Positions 1 through 15,003 are shown, numbered from the stretch's first letter. The stretch is DNA of 64,000 nt from an uncultured Gellertiella sp. (GCF_963457605.1 NZ_OY735139.1:3874001-3938000), one strand, 5' to 3'. Translations and numbers: made by a program. Notes: a model not told the origin generated them from the sequence alone.

Positions 1-3768
<3,768 letters not shown>

Positions 3769-3792
3769 CAGGCACCCGCTTCTGGACAGAAG

Positions 3793-3824
3793 AAAACCGC
3801 CGGTGGAAACATCGGCGGTTTTTT
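3793..3824 (+). terminator. Rho-independent terminator of rpoC
   Basis: A 10-bp perfect stem (AAAACCGCCG / CGGCGGTTTT) with a 10-nt loop is followed by a T run, 25 nt after the rpoC stop codon. Its flanking A and T tracts make it potentially bidirectional. Confidence 0.9.
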
Positions 3825-3846
3825 CACGTGATGGGGCAGGGAGGCC

Positions 3847-4150
3847 TGGAGTTTGTCAGGGAAAAGTGGAGTCCGGTTTTCCCGCTCAAACTCGTTTGAG
3901 CGAAAAGACAAACGAAAGCAGAGAAAATGAGAGTCTGTCTGGTTCAGTATGAACCTGACAGACTCTAGAGTTTGTCAGGGAAAAGTGGAATCCGGTTTTC
4001 CCGCTCAAACTCGTTTGAGCGAAAAGACAAACGAAAACAAAGGGCACTAGAGTTTGTCAGGGAAAAGTGGAATCCGGTTTTCCCGAAAAGACAAACGAAA
4101 ACAAAGGGCCTTAGCGTCTGTCTGGTTCAATAAGAACCTGACAGACTCTA
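3847..4150. repeat. Cluster of mosaic palindromic intergenic repeats
   Basis: Five modules lie end to end. Type A units at 3847-3929, 3966-4048 and 4048-4112 start with TAGAGTTTGTCAGGGAAAA (the first with a degenerate start) and fold as GTTTGTC..GGGAAAA / TTTTCCC..GACAAAC. The first two carry an extra nested palindrome (CGCTCAAACTCGTTTGAGCG) that the third lacks. Type P units at 3929-3967 and 4112-4150 are 39-bp palindromes with arms around GAGTCTGTCTGGTTCA. Junctions share TAG. The same modules recur at 35.5, 43.8, 50.9, 56.96 and 58.2 kb. No gene is seen between 3769 and 4182. Confidence 0.9.
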
Positions 4151-4182
4151 AAGTGGCAGGGGGGGCCTTGCAGCCCCTTCCT

Positions 4183-4476
4183 TCACCTGAACCGGATGAT
4201 CGAAACTTCGCCCGTCAGGGCACCCTTGTAGGCGCTGGAATGCGGTTCCTCGTCCGGCGGCTCCGTGAGCGTGCCGATCTGGTCGAGGTCAGCCTCGGCG
4301 AAACCTTCTTCCGAGAGGGCGTTCAGGGTTTCGCGGACGGCACTGTCATCATCGGGGGCGGTCAGGATGACATGGATCGGGATGCCGTCCTTGTCATCGT
4401 CCCCATAGGCCCTCCCGATCACGATGAACACCATCGGGCCTTCGTTGAAATTGTCATTGTCTGGTTCGGCAATCAT
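4183..4476 (-). CDS. Conserved small acidic protein of unknown function (97 aa)
   Basis: I do not recognise a named family. The 97-residue product is acidic (many D and E, starting MIAEPDNDNFNEGP), has a hydrophobic strand-like segment VFIVIGRAYG near residues 16-25 and a second, PIHVILTAP, near 33-41, and ends in a basic IIRFR. No signal peptide or membrane helix is visible. The ATG at 4476 was chosen because an AAGGA lies 8 nt upstream; longer upstream readings lack a site. It is read opposite to and between rpoC and rpsL. Its position in a conserved core locus suggests a real gene, possibly a small regulator, but that is inference. Confidence 0.7.
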   Translation of the reverse strand: MIAEPDNDNFNEGPMVFIVIGRAYGDDDKDGIPIHVILTAPDDDSAVRETLNALSEEGFAEADLDQIGTLTEPPDEEPHSSAYKGALTGEVSIIRFR

Positions 4477-4617
4477 TTCGAAATCCTTGCATACGGCACG
4501 TAGGGCCAGGGCGAAAGGGAAGGGGCCTGGCGAGGCGGCCCTGGTCGGCGCGAGAATCGGCTCTGGTGATTCCCGTGGATGATGGGGTGAGAAAAGAATC
4601 TCTGCACCGATCAGGTC

Positions 4618-4647
4618 TTGACGATTCTTTAACCGGAAATGTATCAA
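4618..4647 (+). promoter_or_regulatory. Candidate sigma70 promoter upstream of rpsL (distal)
   Basis: TTGACG at 4618-4623 and TATCAA at 4642-4647 are separated by 18 nt. Pattern only; no experimental start is known to me. Confidence 0.4.
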
Positions 4648-4761
4648 AAGCCCATGCACGATTGCTGCGGTTTTCTTCTGTTGAAGACCCCGGGGGGCAC
4701 GAGAACCCCCGCAAACGCAGGCTTTCCAGCCCCTTGCTCCAAGATAATTTGGAAACTGGCC

Positions 4762-4790
4762 TTGACGGAGGCTGGTGAAAACAGTAGTAC
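4762..4790 (+). promoter_or_regulatory. Candidate sigma70 promoter upstream of rpsL (proximal)
   Basis: TTGACG at 4762-4767 and TAGTAC at 4785-4790 are separated by 17 nt, the optimal spacing. It lies about 260 nt before the rpsL start and downstream of the rpoC terminator, as expected for the str operon promoter. Confidence 0.5.
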
Positions 4791-5053
4791 CGCCCTCATC
4801 GGAGCCCATGTGAGGCTGGCTGATCCGGACCGACACGGTCTGGACTTCGCCTCAAACAAGGTTCTTAACGCACGTTGAAGACACGAATGCTGCACGCATG
4901 ACGCATAATTTGCGTCCTCTGCCTTTTGTGGTCCATCTGCCAAAAGCGGATAGGGCCACGTTTTGCGCATGAGGAACCGTGTGGCCACCGCCGGAAACGG
5001 CACGAATGAGTAGCCCGAAAGGGTGCCGAATTAGATTTGCAAGGGATGGTTAT

Positions 5054-5425
5054 ATGCCTACCGTAAACCAGCTGATCCGCAAGCCGCGTCAGGCACAGGT
5101 AAAGCGCAATAAGGTTCCTGCCCTGCAGGAAAACCCGCAGAAGCGCGGTGTTTGCACCCGTGTTTACACCACGACCCCGAAGAAGCCGAACTCGGCTCTG
5201 CGTAAGGTTGCCAAGATCCGTCTTACCAATGGCTTTGAAGTCATCGGTTACATCCCGGGTGAGGGCCATAACCTGCAGGAACACTCTGTCGTCATGATCC
5301 GTGGCGGCCGCGTAAAGGACTTGCCGGGTGTGCGTTACCACATCATCCGCGGGGTCCTCGATACCCAGGGTGTCAAGAACCGCAAGCAGCGCCGTTCCAA
5401 GTACGGTGCCAAGCGTCCGAAGTAA
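5054..5425 (+). CDS. rpsL: 30S ribosomal protein S12
   Basis: S12 sits at the decoding centre of the small subunit and is the classical streptomycin-resistance locus. The product is 123 residues, starting [12 protein letters not shown], the usual length. The conserved [14 protein letters not shown] and [13 protein letters not shown] segments are intact; the lysines that mutate to resistance (K43 and K88 in E. coli numbering) are both lysine, the sensitive type. ATG at 5054 was chosen over an in-frame ATG at 4979 because the family begins here and AAGGGA lies just upstream. First gene of the str operon. Confidence 0.98.
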
Positions 5426-5498
5426 TTCCGCATTCGAGCATCGGGCGCTAGTTTGGACGCGCCCGTCAATGCAATTAAAAAGTTGAGAGACGAAAAGA

Positions 5499-5969
5499 AT
5501 GTCCCGTCGTCATAGTGCAGAAAAGCGTGAGATCAATCCGGACCCGAAGTTCGGGGATCTGGTCGTCACCAAGTTCATGAACGCCATCATGCTTCACGGC
5601 AAGAAGTCGGTCGCCGAAAACATCGTTTACGGTGCTTTCGACGCTGTTCAGGGCAAGATGAAGCAGGAGCCGGTCGGCGTCTTCCATCAGGCTCTCGACA
5701 ACATTGCGCCGCATGTTGAAGTTCGTTCGCGCCGCGTCGGTGGTGCAACCTACCAGGTTCCGGTCGACGTTCGCCCCGAGCGCCGTCAGGCACTGGCCAT
5801 CCGCTGGCTGATCGCCGCTGCCCGCAAGCGTAATGAAACGACCATGGTTGAGCGCCTCTGCGGCGAACTCATGGACGCAGCAAACAACCGTGGCAGCGCC
5901 GTGAAGAAGCGCGAAGATACGCACAAGATGGCTGACGCCAACCGTGCCTTCTCGCACTATCGCTGGTAA
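5499..5969 (+). CDS. rpsG: 30S ribosomal protein S7
   Basis: Primary 16S rRNA binding protein that nucleates assembly of the 30S head and, in E. coli, represses the str operon. The 156-residue product begins [20 protein letters not shown] and ends with the alpha-helical tail [15 protein letters not shown], both typical. It lies 73 nt downstream of rpsL and 29 nt upstream of fusA, co-directional, as in the canonical str operon. Confidence 0.98.
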   Translation: MSRRHSAEKREINPDPKFGDLVVTKFMNAIMLHGKKSVAENIVYGAFDAVQGKMKQEPVGVFHQALDNIAPHVEVRSRRVGGATYQVPVDVRPERRQALAIRWLIAAARKRNETTMVERLCGELMDAANNRGSAVKKREDTHKMADANRAFSHYRW

Positions 5970-5998
5970 TCGTCGAACACAGTCAAGAGGCAGTCATC

Positions 5999-8098
5999 AT
6001 GGCTCGCGAATACAAAATCGAAGACTACCGCAATTTCGGTATCATGGCGCATATCGACGCTGGCAAGACAACGACGACCGAGCGCATCCTGTACTACACG
6101 GGCAAGTCGCACAAGATCGGCGAAGTTCATGACGGCGCAGCAACCATGGACTGGATGGAGCAGGAGCAGGAGCGTGGCATCACGATCACCTCTGCTGCCA
6201 CCACCACCTACTGGAAGGGCCGCGACGGCAAAATGCGCCGTTTCAACATCATCGACACTCCCGGCCACGTTGACTTCACGATTGAAGTCGAGCGTTCGCT
6301 GCGTGTTCTCGACGGTGCCATCGCCCTGCTCGACGCCAATGCCGGCGTTGAGCCGCAGACCGAAACCGTCTGGCGCCAGGCTGAAAAGTACAACGTCCCG
6401 CGGATGATCTTCTGCAACAAGATGGACAAGACCGGCGCCGACTTCTACCGCTCCGTAGACATGATCAAGTCGCGTCTCGGTGCCATCCCTGTCGTCATGC
6501 AGCTCCCGATCGGTGCCGAAACCGAATTCAAGGGCGTCATCGACCTGATCGAGATGAATGCTCTCGTCTGGCGCGATGAATCGCTGGGCGCGCAGTGGGA
6601 TGTGGTCGAAATTCCTGATGACATGAAGGAAAAGGCCGCCCAGTACCGCGAACTGCTGATCGAGACCTGCGTTGAAGCCGATGAAGCGGCCATGGAAGCC
6701 TATCTGGAAGGCAACTATCCCGATAACGACCAGATCCGTGCTCTCGTCCGTCGCGGCACCATCGACGTGAAGTTCCACCCGATGTTCTGCGGCACCGCCT
6801 TCAAGAACAAGGGCGTTCAGCCGCTGCTCGACGCCGTTGTCGAATATCTGCCGTCGCCGGTCGATATTCCGGCGATCAAGGGCATCGACGTCAAGACCGA
6901 AGCAGAAACCGAGCGTCGCGCTTCTGATGACGAGCCGCTGTCGATGCTCGCCTTCAAGATCATGAACGACCCCTTCGTCGGTTCGCTCACCTTCGCCCGC
7001 ATCTATTCCGGCAAGCTCGAAAAGGGCACGTCGGTCATGAACACGGTCAAGGAAAAGCGCGAGCGCGTCGGCCGCATGCTGCAGATGCATTCCAACTCCC
7101 GTGAAGACATCGAAGAAGCCTTTGCAGGCGACATCGTTGCTCTGGCCGGTCTCAAGGAAACCACCACGGGTGACACGCTCTGCGATCCCCTGAAGCAGGT
7201 TATCCTCGAGCGCATGGAATTCCCCGAGCCGGTCATCCAGATCGCCATCGAGCCGAAGTCCAAGGGCGACCAGGAAAAGATGGGCCTGGCGCTCAACCGT
7301 CTGGCTGCCGAAGACCCGTCCTTCCGCGTCAAGACCGACGAAGAGTCCGGCCAGACGATCATCGCAGGCATGGGTGAACTTCACCTCGACATCCTGGTTG
7401 ACCGCATGCGTCGCGAATTCAAGGTTGAGGCCACCGTCGGCGCGCCGCAGGTTGCCTACCGCGAAACGATCACCCGGACCCACGAAGAAGATTACACGCA
7501 CAAGAAGCAGTCCGGTGGTACCGGCCAGTTCGCGCGCGTCAAGATCGTCTTCGAACCCAATCCGGAAGGCGATGACTTCAAGTTCGAGTCGAAGATCGTC
7601 GGCGGTTCGGTTCCGAAGGAATACATCCCGGGCGTTCAGAAGGGCATCGAAAGCGTGCTCTCCTCCGGTCCGCTGGCTGGCTTCCCGATGCTCGGCGTCA
7701 AGGCAACCCTGATCGACGGCGCCTACCACGACGTTGACTCCTCGGTTCTCGCCTTCGAAATCGCCTCCCGCGCCTGCTTCCGTGAAGCCGCGAAGAAGGC
7801 CGGAGCGCAGCTCCTCGAGCCGATGATGAAGGTGGAAGTGGTCACGCCCGAAGATTACGTCGGTGACGTGATCGGCGACCTCAACTCCCGCCGTGGTCAG
7901 ATCCAGGGCCAGGAAAGCCGCGGTATCGCCGTTGTCATCAATGCCAACGTACCGCTGGCCAACATGTTCAAGTACGTGGACAACCTGCGCTCGATGTCGC
8001 AGGGCCGTGCACAGTACACGATGTCGTTCGACCACTATTCGCCGGTCCCCACGAACGTCGCCAACGAAATCCAGGCAAAGTACTCCGGTCAGAAGTGA
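5999..8098 (+). CDS. fusA: Translation elongation factor G
   Basis: GTPase that drives ribosomal translocation and, with RRF, subunit recycling. The 699-residue product is of normal length. It has the P-loop [13 protein letters not shown] near residue 18, the G3 motif DTPGHVDF near 88, and NKMDKTGAD near 140. Domain IV and the C-terminal fold are complete ([11 protein letters not shown]-type region and [19 protein letters not shown]-like end). Third gene of the str operon. Confidence 0.98.
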   Translation: MAREYKIEDYRNFGIMAHIDAGKTTTTERILYYTGKSHKIGEVHDGAATMDWMEQEQERGITITSAATTTYWKGRDGKMRRFNIIDTPGHVDFTIEVERSLRVLDGAIALLDANAGVEPQTETVWRQAEKYNVPRMIFCNKMDKTGADFYRSVDMIKSRLGAIPVVMQLPIGAETEFKGVIDLIEMNALVWRDESLGAQWDVVEIPDDMKEKAAQYRELLIETCVEADEAAMEAYLEGNYPDNDQIRALVRRGTIDVKFHPMFCGTAFKNKGVQPLLDAVVEYLPSPVDIPAIKGIDVKTEAETERRASDDEPLSMLAFKIMNDPFVGSLTFARIYSGKLEKGTSVMNTVKEKRERVGRMLQMHSNSREDIEEAFAGDIVALAGLKETTTGDTLCDPLKQVILERMEFPEPVIQIAIEPKSKGDQEKMGLALNRLAAEDPSFRVKTDEESGQTIIAGMGELHLDILVDRMRREFKVEATVGAPQVAYRETITRTHEEDYTHKKQSGGTGQFARVKIVFEPNPEGDDFKFESKIVGGSVPKEYIPGVQKGIESVLSSGPLAGFPMLGVKATLIDGAYHDVDSSVLAFEIASRACFREAAKKAGAQLLEPMMKVEVVTPEDYVGDVIGDLNSRRGQIQGQESRGIAVVINANVPLANMFKYVDNLRSMSQGRAQYTMSFDHYSPVPTNVANEIQAKYSGQK

Positions 8099-8167
8099 CC
8101 GGAGGCGGAAGCCTCACAAGAAACTCAGGAATGACCCTTCGGGGACCAACATAACGGAGAGCCGGAA

Positions 8168-9343
<1,176 letters not shown>

Positions 9344-9604
9344 TTCGACGAGGCGAGTAACGAGGCCGCCAGCGAGCCGACGGCCATATGAATTTGCGAA
9401 AGGCGCGCAAGCGCGTTTCGCAAGGCGGCGCCGGCATCGTGGCGAGCATCGTCGAGTAATTCGACGAGGCGAGTAACGAGGCCGCCAGCGAGCCGACGGC
9501 CATATGAATTTGCGAAGGGCGCGCAAGCGCGGTTCGCAAGGCGGCGTCGGCATCGTGGCGAGCATCGTTCGAGTAAAGAATAGGCAAGGCCTGCCACAAG
9601 GACA

Positions 9605-9692
9605 GTGGGGATGCCGCTAAGGTGTCCCCACGGTTTTAGGAAGGGCCTTCCACAAGAAGAAAAGTTAAAGCGTGCCTCATACGGAGGCACGC
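9605..9692 (+). promoter_or_regulatory. Structured leader of the S10 operon
   Basis: Two hairpins precede rpsJ: GTGGGGA / TCCCCAC at 9605-9631, followed by GGTTTTA, and a perfect 9-bp stem GCGTGCCTC / GAGGCACGC with a 5-nt loop at 9670-9692, 26 nt before the start codon. The first could be a weak tuf terminator; the second, without a T run, may be a leader structure for translational control. Roles are inferred. Confidence 0.5.
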
Positions 9693-9718
9693 GGGAAACA
9701 CGAGCAAGGACAAGTCGA

Positions 9719-10027
9719 ATGAACGGCCAGAATATCCGCATCCGCCTTAAGGCGTTTGATCACCGGGTTCTCGATGCCTCCACGCGCGAAATCGTGTCGA
9801 CGGCCAAGCGCACCGGTGCGAGTGTGCGCGGGCCCGTGCCGCTTCCGACCCGGATTGAGAAATTCACCGTGAACCGGTCGCCGCATGTCGACAAGAAGAG
9901 CCGCGAACAGTTTGAGATGCGCACCCACAAGCGTCTTCTCGATATCGTTGATCCGACACCGCAGACGGTCGATGCGCTGATGAAGCTCGATCTGGCCGCC
10001 GGTGTCGACGTGGAAATCAAGCTTTAA
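9719..10027 (+). CDS. rpsJ: 30S ribosomal protein S10
   Basis: S10 is part of the 30S head and, with NusB, of antitermination complexes. The product is 102 residues, [19 protein letters not shown]..., the standard alphaproteobacterial length. ATG at 9719 was chosen because the family starts here and AAGGA lies 9 nt upstream; an earlier in-frame ATG at 9605 would add an unrelated extension over the leader hairpins. First gene of the S10 operon. Confidence 0.97.
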   Translation: MNGQNIRIRLKAFDHRVLDASTREIVSTAKRTGASVRGPVPLPTRIEKFTVNRSPHVDKKSREQFEMRTHKRLLDIVDPTPQTVDALMKLDLAAGVDVEIKL

Positions 10028-10056
10028 GGCCAGAGCCTTAGGGGAAGGATGAACCG

Positions 10057-10740
10057 ATGCGTTCAGGTGTGATTGCACAGAAGGTGGGAATGACCCGCGT
10101 CTATAACGACGCTGGAGAACATATCCCGGTAACAGTATTGCGTATGGAGAACTGCCAGGTGGTAGCCCAGCGCACTAAAGACAAGAATGGCTATACCGCA
10201 GTTCAGCTCGGTGCCGGCCAGTCCAAGGTCAAGAACACGTCGAAGGCTCTTCGCGGTCACTTTGCGACCGCAAGCGTGGAGCCCAAGGCAAAACTCGTTG
10301 AATTCCGCGTGTCGGAAGACAACCTGATCGACGTCGGCGCTGAGCTGACGGCAAGCCACTTCGTCGCCGGCCAGCTGGTCGACGTCACCGGCACTTCGAT
10401 CGGTAAGGGTTTTGCCGGTGCCATGAAGCGGCACAATTTCGGCGGTCTTCGTGCGACCCACGGCGTTTCGGTCTCGCACCGTTCGCATGGTTCGACCGGT
10501 TCCAACCAGGACCCGGGCCGCGTCTGGAAGGGCAAGCGGATGGCTGGTCACATGGGCCAGACCCGTATCACCACCCAGAACCTTGAAGTGGTATCGACCG
10601 ATACCGATCGTGGTCTGATCCTGGTCAAGGGCGCAGTGCCCGGCTCCAAGGGTTCGTGGATCGTCGTTCGTGACGCCGTCAAGTCCGGTACGCCCGAAAG
10701 CGCACCGCGCCCGGCTGGCGTCCGCGCCGCAGCACAGTAA
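10057..10740 (+). CDS. rplC: 50S ribosomal protein L3
   Basis: Early-assembly 23S rRNA binding protein near the peptidyl transferase centre. The 227-residue product starts [18 protein letters not shown] and contains the glutamine methylation-site region around [19 protein letters not shown] and the loop [24 protein letters not shown] site precedes the ATG. Second gene of the S10 operon, 12 nt before rplD. Confidence 0.98.
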   Translation: MRSGVIAQKVGMTRVYNDAGEHIPVTVLRMENCQVVAQRTKDKNGYTAVQLGAGQSKVKNTSKALRGHFATASVEPKAKLVEFRVSEDNLIDVGAELTASHFVAGQLVDVTGTSIGKGFAGAMKRHNFGGLRATHGVSVSHRSHGSTGSNQDPGRVWKGKRMAGHMGQTRITTQNLEVVSTDTDRGLILVKGAVPGSKGSWIVVRDAVKSGTPESAPRPAGVRAAAQ

Positions 10741-10752
10741 GGGAGCCGAAAC

Positions 10753-11373
10753 ATGGATCTCAACGTCAAGACGCTCGAGGGCAAGGACGCCGGTACGGTT
10801 TCCCTTTCCGATGCCATCTTCGGCCTCGTTCCCCGCGAAGACATTCTCGCACGCATGGTTCGCTGGCAGCTTGCCAAGAAGCAGCAGGGCACTCACAAGG
10901 CAAAGGGCCGCGCGGAAGTCTCGCGCACCGGTGCCAAGATGTACAAGCAGAAGGGGACGGGCCGCGCCCGTCACCATTCGGCACGCGCCCCGCAGTTCCG
11001 CGGCGGCGGCAAGGCCCATGGTCCGGTTGTTCGCAGCCACGCCCATGACCTGCCGAAGAAGGTCCGCGCCCTGGCCCTGCGCCACGCGCTGTCCGCCAAG
11101 CTCCGCTCCGAAAGCGTGATCATCATTGATCAGCTGGTGGCTGCGGAAGCCAAGACCAAGGCCCTGACCGGTGCATTCGCATCGCTTGGCCTGACCAACG
11201 CCCTTTTCATCGGCGGTGCAGAGCTTGACAGCAATTTCAAGCTGGCCGCCCAGAACATTCCGAACATGAATGTTCTGCCGGTTCAGGGCATCAACGTTTA
11301 CGACATCCTGCGTTGCGGCAAGCTCGTGCTTTCCAAGGCTGCGGTTGAAGCTCTGGAGGAGCGGTTCAAATGA
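10753..11373 (+). CDS. rplD: 50S ribosomal protein L4
   Basis: Lines the exit tunnel and, in enterobacteria, regulates its own S10 operon. 206 residues; the tunnel-reaching loop [19 protein letters not shown] is present around residues 65-84. The stop codon overlaps the rplW start (ATGA), indicating translational coupling. Confidence 0.98.
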   Translation: MDLNVKTLEGKDAGTVSLSDAIFGLVPREDILARMVRWQLAKKQQGTHKAKGRAEVSRTGAKMYKQKGTGRARHHSARAPQFRGGGKAHGPVVRSHAHDLPKKVRALALRHALSAKLRSESVIIIDQLVAAEAKTKALTGAFASLGLTNALFIGGAELDSNFKLAAQNIPNMNVLPVQGINVYDILRCGKLVLSKAAVEALEERFK

Positions 11374-11663
11374 CTGATCTTCGCCATTACGATGTGATCG
11401 TCTCTCCGTCGATCACCGAAAAGTCGACACTGGTTTCCGAATATAACCAGGTTGTCTTCAACGTTGCCAAGGGTGCGACCAAGCCGGAAATCAAGGCTGC
11501 CGTCGAAGCGCTCTTCGGTGTGAAGGTTACGGCTGTGAACACGCTCGTCCGCAAGGGCAAGACCAAGCGTTTCCGCGGTATCCCGGGCCGTCAGAAGGAC
11601 GTCAAGAAGGCCGTGGTGACACTTGCCGAAGGCCAGTCCATCGACGTGTCCACCGGACTCTAA
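11370..11663 (+). CDS. rplW: 50S ribosomal protein L23
   Basis: Docking site for trigger factor and SRP at the tunnel exit. 97 residues, [20 protein letters not shown]..., normal length, with the RNA-binding loop [11 protein letters not shown]. Starts inside the rplD stop codon with a 4-nt overlap and a GGAGGAG site within rplD. Confidence 0.98.
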   Translation: MTDLRHYDVIVSPSITEKSTLVSEYNQVVFNVAKGATKPEIKAAVEALFGVKVTAVNTLVRKGKTKRFRGIPGRQKDVKKAVVTLAEGQSIDVSTGL

Positions 11664-11675
11664 GGGATTAAGAAA

Positions 11676-12512
11676 ATGGCATTGAAGAGTTTCAATCCGA
11701 CCACCCCGAGCCAGCGCCAGCTGGTCATTGTGGACCGTACCGGTCTCTACAAGGGCAAGCCGGTCAAGAAGCTGACCGAGGGTCTGTCTTCCAAGGGTGG
11801 CCGCAACAACTACGGTCGCATCACCGTCCGCTTCCAGGGCGGTGGTCACAAGCGCACCTACCGTCTGGTCGATTTCAAGCGTCGCAAGTTTGAAGTCGAA
11901 GGCACGGTCGAGCGTCTGGAATATGACCCGAACCGTACCGCTTATATCGCGCTGATCAACTATGCCGATGGCGAGCAGGCCTATATCCTGGCACCGCAGC
12001 GTCTTGCTGCAGGCGACAAGGTCATTGCCTCCGACAAGGCTGTTGACGTGAAGCCCGGCAACACCATGCCGCTTCAGTATGTGCCGGTTGGCTCCATCAT
12101 CCACAATGTGGAAATGAAGCCGGGCAAGGGCGGCCAGATCGCCCGCTCCGCCGGTGCCTATGCTCAGCTCGTTGGCCGAGACCAGGGGATGGCGATCCTT
12201 CGCCTGAACTCCGGTGAACAGCGTCTGGTCCAGGGCACTTGCCTTGCCACCATCGGTGCTGTATCGAACCCCGACCACGCCAACATCAATGATGGCAAGG
12301 CTGGTCGTTCGCGTTGGCGTGGCAAGAAGCCGCATGTACGCGGCGTCGTAATGAACCCGGTTGACCATCCGCACGGCGGTGGTGAAGGCCGCACTTCGGG
12401 TGGCCGTCATCCCGTAACCCCGTGGGGCAAGCCCACCAAGGGCAAGCGGACACGTTCGAACAAGTCGACCGACAAGTTCATCATGCGCTCGCGCCATCAG
12501 CGCAAGAAGTAA
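11676..12512 (+). CDS. rplB: 50S ribosomal protein L2
   Basis: Required for subunit joining and peptidyl transfer. 278 residues, with the conserved C-terminal [20 protein letters not shown] containing the functionally important histidine. Ends in the basic tail SRHQRKK. Between rplW and rpsS as in all S10 operons. Confidence 0.98.
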   Translation: MALKSFNPTTPSQRQLVIVDRTGLYKGKPVKKLTEGLSSKGGRNNYGRITVRFQGGGHKRTYRLVDFKRRKFEVEGTVERLEYDPNRTAYIALINYADGEQAYILAPQRLAAGDKVIASDKAVDVKPGNTMPLQYVPVGSIIHNVEMKPGKGGQIARSAGAYAQLVGRDQGMAILRLNSGEQRLVQGTCLATIGAVSNPDHANINDGKAGRSRWRGKKPHVRGVVMNPVDHPHGGGEGRTSGGRHPVTPWGKPTKGKRTRSNKSTDKFIMRSRHQRKK

Positions 12513-12527
12513 GAGAGGAAGTCTCCA

Positions 12528-12806
12528 ATGGCTCGTTCAGTTTGGAAAGGTCCGTTTGTTGACGGCTATCTTCTCAAGAAGGCTGAGAAGGTTCGTGAAG
12601 GCGGCCGTAGCGAAGTGATCAAGATGTGGAGCCGTCGCTCCACCATCCTGCCGCAGTTCGTCGGTCTGACCTTTGGCGTCTACAACGGTAGCAAGCACAT
12701 CCCGGTAGCCGTGTCGGAAGACATGGTGGGACACAAGTTCGGTGAATTCGCTCCCACCCGTACCTATTACGGTCACGGTGCGGACAAAAAGGCGAAGAGG
12801 AAGTAA
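12528..12806 (+). CDS. rpsS: 30S ribosomal protein S19
   Basis: Head protein of the 30S subunit that complexes with S13. 92 residues, [21 protein letters not shown]..., with the family signature of S19 ([17 protein letters not shown]) near the C-terminus. The neighbouring rplV starts 2 nt after its stop. Confidence 0.98.
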   Translation: MARSVWKGPFVDGYLLKKAEKVREGGRSEVIKMWSRRSTILPQFVGLTFGVYNGSKHIPVAVSEDMVGHKFGEFAPTRTYYGHGADKKAKRK

Positions 12807-12808
12807 TA

Positions 12809-13198
12809 ATGGCCAAGGCAAAAGCCGAACGCCGGCTGAAGGACAACGAGGCGCAGGCCGTTGCGCGCACGATCCGTGTCAGCCCCCAGAAGCTCAACCT
12901 CGTTGCTGCGCTGATCCGCGGCAAGAAGGTTGACCGGGCTCTCGCAGAGCTCGAATTCTCGCGCAAGCGCATTGCTGAAACGGTTCGCAAGACCCTTCAG
13001 TCCGCGATCGCCAATGCCGAGAACAACCATGATCTCGACGTCGATTCGCTGATCGTCGCCGAGGCCTATGTCGGCAAGTCGATTGTAATGAAGCGCTTCC
13101 ACGCCCGTGGCCGTGGCCGTGCATCCCGCATCGAAAAGCCTTTCGCACACCTCACCATCGTCGTGCGCGAAGTTGAAGCCAACGGGGAGGCTGCATAA
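12809..13198 (+). CDS. rplV: 50S ribosomal protein L22
   Basis: Its beta-hairpin lines the nascent-peptide tunnel next to the macrolide site. 129 residues, ending [20 protein letters not shown]; the hairpin sequence [20 protein letters not shown] is intact without visible deletions. The final base of its TAA is shared with the first base of the rpsC ATG. Confidence 0.98.
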   Translation: MAKAKAERRLKDNEAQAVARTIRVSPQKLNLVAALIRGKKVDRALAELEFSRKRIAETVRKTLQSAIANAENNHDLDVDSLIVAEAYVGKSIVMKRFHARGRGRASRIEKPFAHLTIVVREVEANGEAA

Positions 13199-13911
13199 TG
13201 GGTCAGAAAATCAATCCGATCGGTTTCCGCCTTGGAATCAACCGGACCTGGGACAGCCGCTGGTTCGCCGACAACGCGGAATACGGTCAGCTTCTCCATG
13301 AAGACCTGAAGATCCGCGCCTACCTGATGAACGAGCTGAAGCAGGCTGGCATCGCCAAGGTGGTCATCGAGCGTCCGCACAAGAAGTGCCGCGTCACGAT
13401 CCACTCGGCCCGCCCGGGTCTGATCATCGGCAAGAAGGGTGCAGACATCGAAAAGCTCCGCAAGAAGCTTTCCGAGATGACCAATTCCGAAACGCACCTC
13501 AACATTGTTGAAGTTCGCAAGCCGGAAATCGACTCGACCCTCGTCGCTCAGGGCATTGCCCAGCAGCTCGAGCGTCGCGTTGCCTTCCGCCGCGCCATGA
13601 AGCGCGCTGTTCAGTCCGCGATGCGTCTTGGCGCCGAAGGCATCAAGATCACCTGCGCCGGCCGTCTCGGCGGTGCAGAAATCGCCCGCACCGAATGGTA
13701 CCGCGAAGGCCGCGTTCCGCTGCACACGCTGCGCGCTGACATCGATTACGGGACGGCTGAAGCCGAAACCGCATACGGCATCTGCGGCATCAAGGTCTGG
13801 ATCTTCAAGGGCGAAATCCTCGAGCATGATCCGATGGCTTCCGAGCGCCGTGCGCTTGAAGGTGACAGCCAGGGCGGCAACACCAACAATCGTCGCCGCG
13901 AAAACGCTTGA
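13198..13911 (+). CDS. rpsC: 30S ribosomal protein S3
   Basis: Forms part of the mRNA entry pore and its helicase activity. 237 residues: KH domain with the GxxG-type loop [15 protein letters not shown] around residues 78-92, then the C-terminal S3 domain [49 protein letters not shown] in pieces. A short polar tail ([12 protein letters not shown]) ends the protein. Overlaps rplV by one base. Confidence 0.98.
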   Translation: MGQKINPIGFRLGINRTWDSRWFADNAEYGQLLHEDLKIRAYLMNELKQAGIAKVVIERPHKKCRVTIHSARPGLIIGKKGADIEKLRKKLSEMTNSETHLNIVEVRKPEIDSTLVAQGIAQQLERRVAFRRAMKRAVQSAMRLGAEGIKITCAGRLGGAEIARTEWYREGRVPLHTLRADIDYGTAEAETAYGICGIKVWIFKGEILEHDPMASERRALEGDSQGGNTNNRRRENA

Positions 13912-13949
13912 TAAAGCGGTCGTGGCAGTCAAGTTTGGAGAATAGATAA

Positions 13950-14363
13950 ATGTTGCAGCCAAAGCGTACCAAGTACCGCAAGCAATTCAAGGGCCGCATC
14001 AAGGGCGTGGCCAAGGGCGGTTCTGACCTTGCGTTCGGTGAATTCGGCCTGAAGGCTCAGGAGCCCGACCGTGTGAATGCCCGCCAGATCGAAGCGGCCC
14101 GCCGCGCGATCACCCGTCACATGAAGCGCGCCGGCCGCGTCTGGATCCGGGTATTCCCCGATGTTCCCGTCACTGCCAAGCCGACCGAAGTGCGCATGGG
14201 TAAGGGCAAGGGCTCTGTCGAATACTGGGCCTGCAAGGTCAAGCCCGGTCGTATCATGTTTGAGATCGACGGCGTCAGCGAAGAACTCGCCCGCGAGGCT
14301 CTGCGTCTCGGTGCTGCCAAGCTCTCGGTCAAGACGCGCTTCGTTCAGCGCATTGCAGAGTAA
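13950..14363 (+). CDS. rplP: 50S ribosomal protein L16
   Basis: Binds near the A-site tRNA and 5S rRNA. 137 residues, [19 protein letters not shown]..., with the signature [19 protein letters not shown] near residues 84-102 (here VRMGKGKG). A TTGGAG site sits about 9 nt before the ATG. Confidence 0.98.
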   Translation: MLQPKRTKYRKQFKGRIKGVAKGGSDLAFGEFGLKAQEPDRVNARQIEAARRAITRHMKRAGRVWIRVFPDVPVTAKPTEVRMGKGKGSVEYWACKVKPGRIMFEIDGVSEELAREALRLGAAKLSVKTRFVQRIAE

Positions 14364-14374
14364 GGATAAAGCCG

Positions 14375-14575
14375 ATGAAAGCCGCAGATGTTCGCGCTCT
14401 GAGCGCCGACCAACTCAAGGATGAGCTTGCCAAGCTGAAGAAGGAGCAGTTCAACCTGCGCTTCCAGAAGGCGACCGGCCAGCTCGAAAAGTCTTCGCGT
14501 GTACAGGAAGTCCGTCGTGACATCGCACGTGTGAAAACCATTGCCCGCCAGAAGGCGGCAGAAGCCAAGGCCTAA
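14375..14575 (+). CDS. rpmC: 50S ribosomal protein L29
   Basis: Small two-helix protein next to L23 at the tunnel exit. 66 residues, [25 protein letters not shown]..., with the conserved [11 protein letters not shown] segment. AAGGA lies upstream of the ATG. Confidence 0.98.
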   Translation: MKAADVRALSADQLKDELAKLKKEQFNLRFQKATGQLEKSSRVQEVRRDIARVKTIARQKAAEAKA

Positions 14576-14589
14576 AGGACCAGAAGATT

Positions 14590-14826
14590 ATGCCTAAACG
14601 CATTCTGCAGGGCGTTGTCGTCAGCGACAAGAACGAGAAGACGGTTGTGGTGCGGGTTGAGCGTCGATTCGCCCATCCGCTTCTTCAGAAGACTGTTCGT
14701 CGTTCGAAGAAGTACAAGGCTCACGACGAGAAAAACCAGTGCAAGATCGGCGACGTCGTATCCATCGAGGAATGCGCGCCGATTTCGAAGGACAAGTGCT
14801 GGACGGTGGTAAACGTCCAGGCATGA
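14590..14826 (+). CDS. rpsQ: 30S ribosomal protein S17
   Basis: Primary 16S rRNA binder of the 30S body. 78 residues, [21 protein letters not shown]..., with the family signature [18 protein letters not shown]. Last gene before a 177-bp gap that carries a candidate promoter and a long hairpin, so it may end the S10 operon. Confidence 0.98.
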   Translation: MPKRILQGVVVSDKNEKTVVVRVERRFAHPLLQKTVRRSKKYKAHDEKNQCKIGDVVSIEECAPISKDKCWTVVNVQA

Positions 14827-14852
14827 TTCATGCGGGGTTTCCGTCCTGGCTC

Positions 14853-14880
14853 TTGCACTTGGCGGGAATTTCTGTATGAA
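14853..14880 (+). promoter_or_regulatory. Candidate sigma70 promoter between rpsQ and rplN
   Basis: TTGCAC at 14853-14858 and TATGAA at 14875-14880 are separated by 16 nt. It would start transcription just before the hairpin at 14893-14928 and provide a separate promoter for the spc operon. Pattern only. Confidence 0.4.
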
Positions 14881-14892
14881 GCACGGACTTGG

Positions 14893-14930
14893 AGCAAAAG
14901 GACGCTCAGCGATGAGCGTTCTTTTGCTTT
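14893..14930 (+). terminator. Long hairpin between rpsQ and rplN
   Basis: AGCAAAAG-G-ACGCTCA pairs with TGAGCGT-T-CTTTTGCT around a GCGA loop: 16 bp including one G-T pair, followed by TT. It may attenuate S10-operon transcription, or be a leader structure or the body of a small RNA started at 14853-14880. The short T tail makes termination less certain than the fold. Confidence 0.6.
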
Positions 14931-15003
14931 GAATAGTGAAAATAAGCTGGAGCAGGGGGCGCAAGCCCAACCGGTCCGGTAAGCAACAAGAAGGCGACCT
15001 GAT

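Larger units (their letters stand above)
4477..5053. other. 577-bp divergent intergenic region, rpsL leader
   Basis: No convincing gene is seen. The stretch holds two sigma70-like promoters in the rpsL direction (4618-4647 and 4762-4790), a GC hairpin CGGGGG / CCCCCG at 4691-4711, and the ribosome binding site of the minus-strand gene at its left edge. A long untranslated leader before rpsL is therefore likely. Confidence 0.5.

Noticed and set aside
3847-4150. CRISPR array suggested by regularly spaced repeats
   Set aside because: Repeats are adjacent palindromes without unique spacers of constant size, and no cas genes are nearby.
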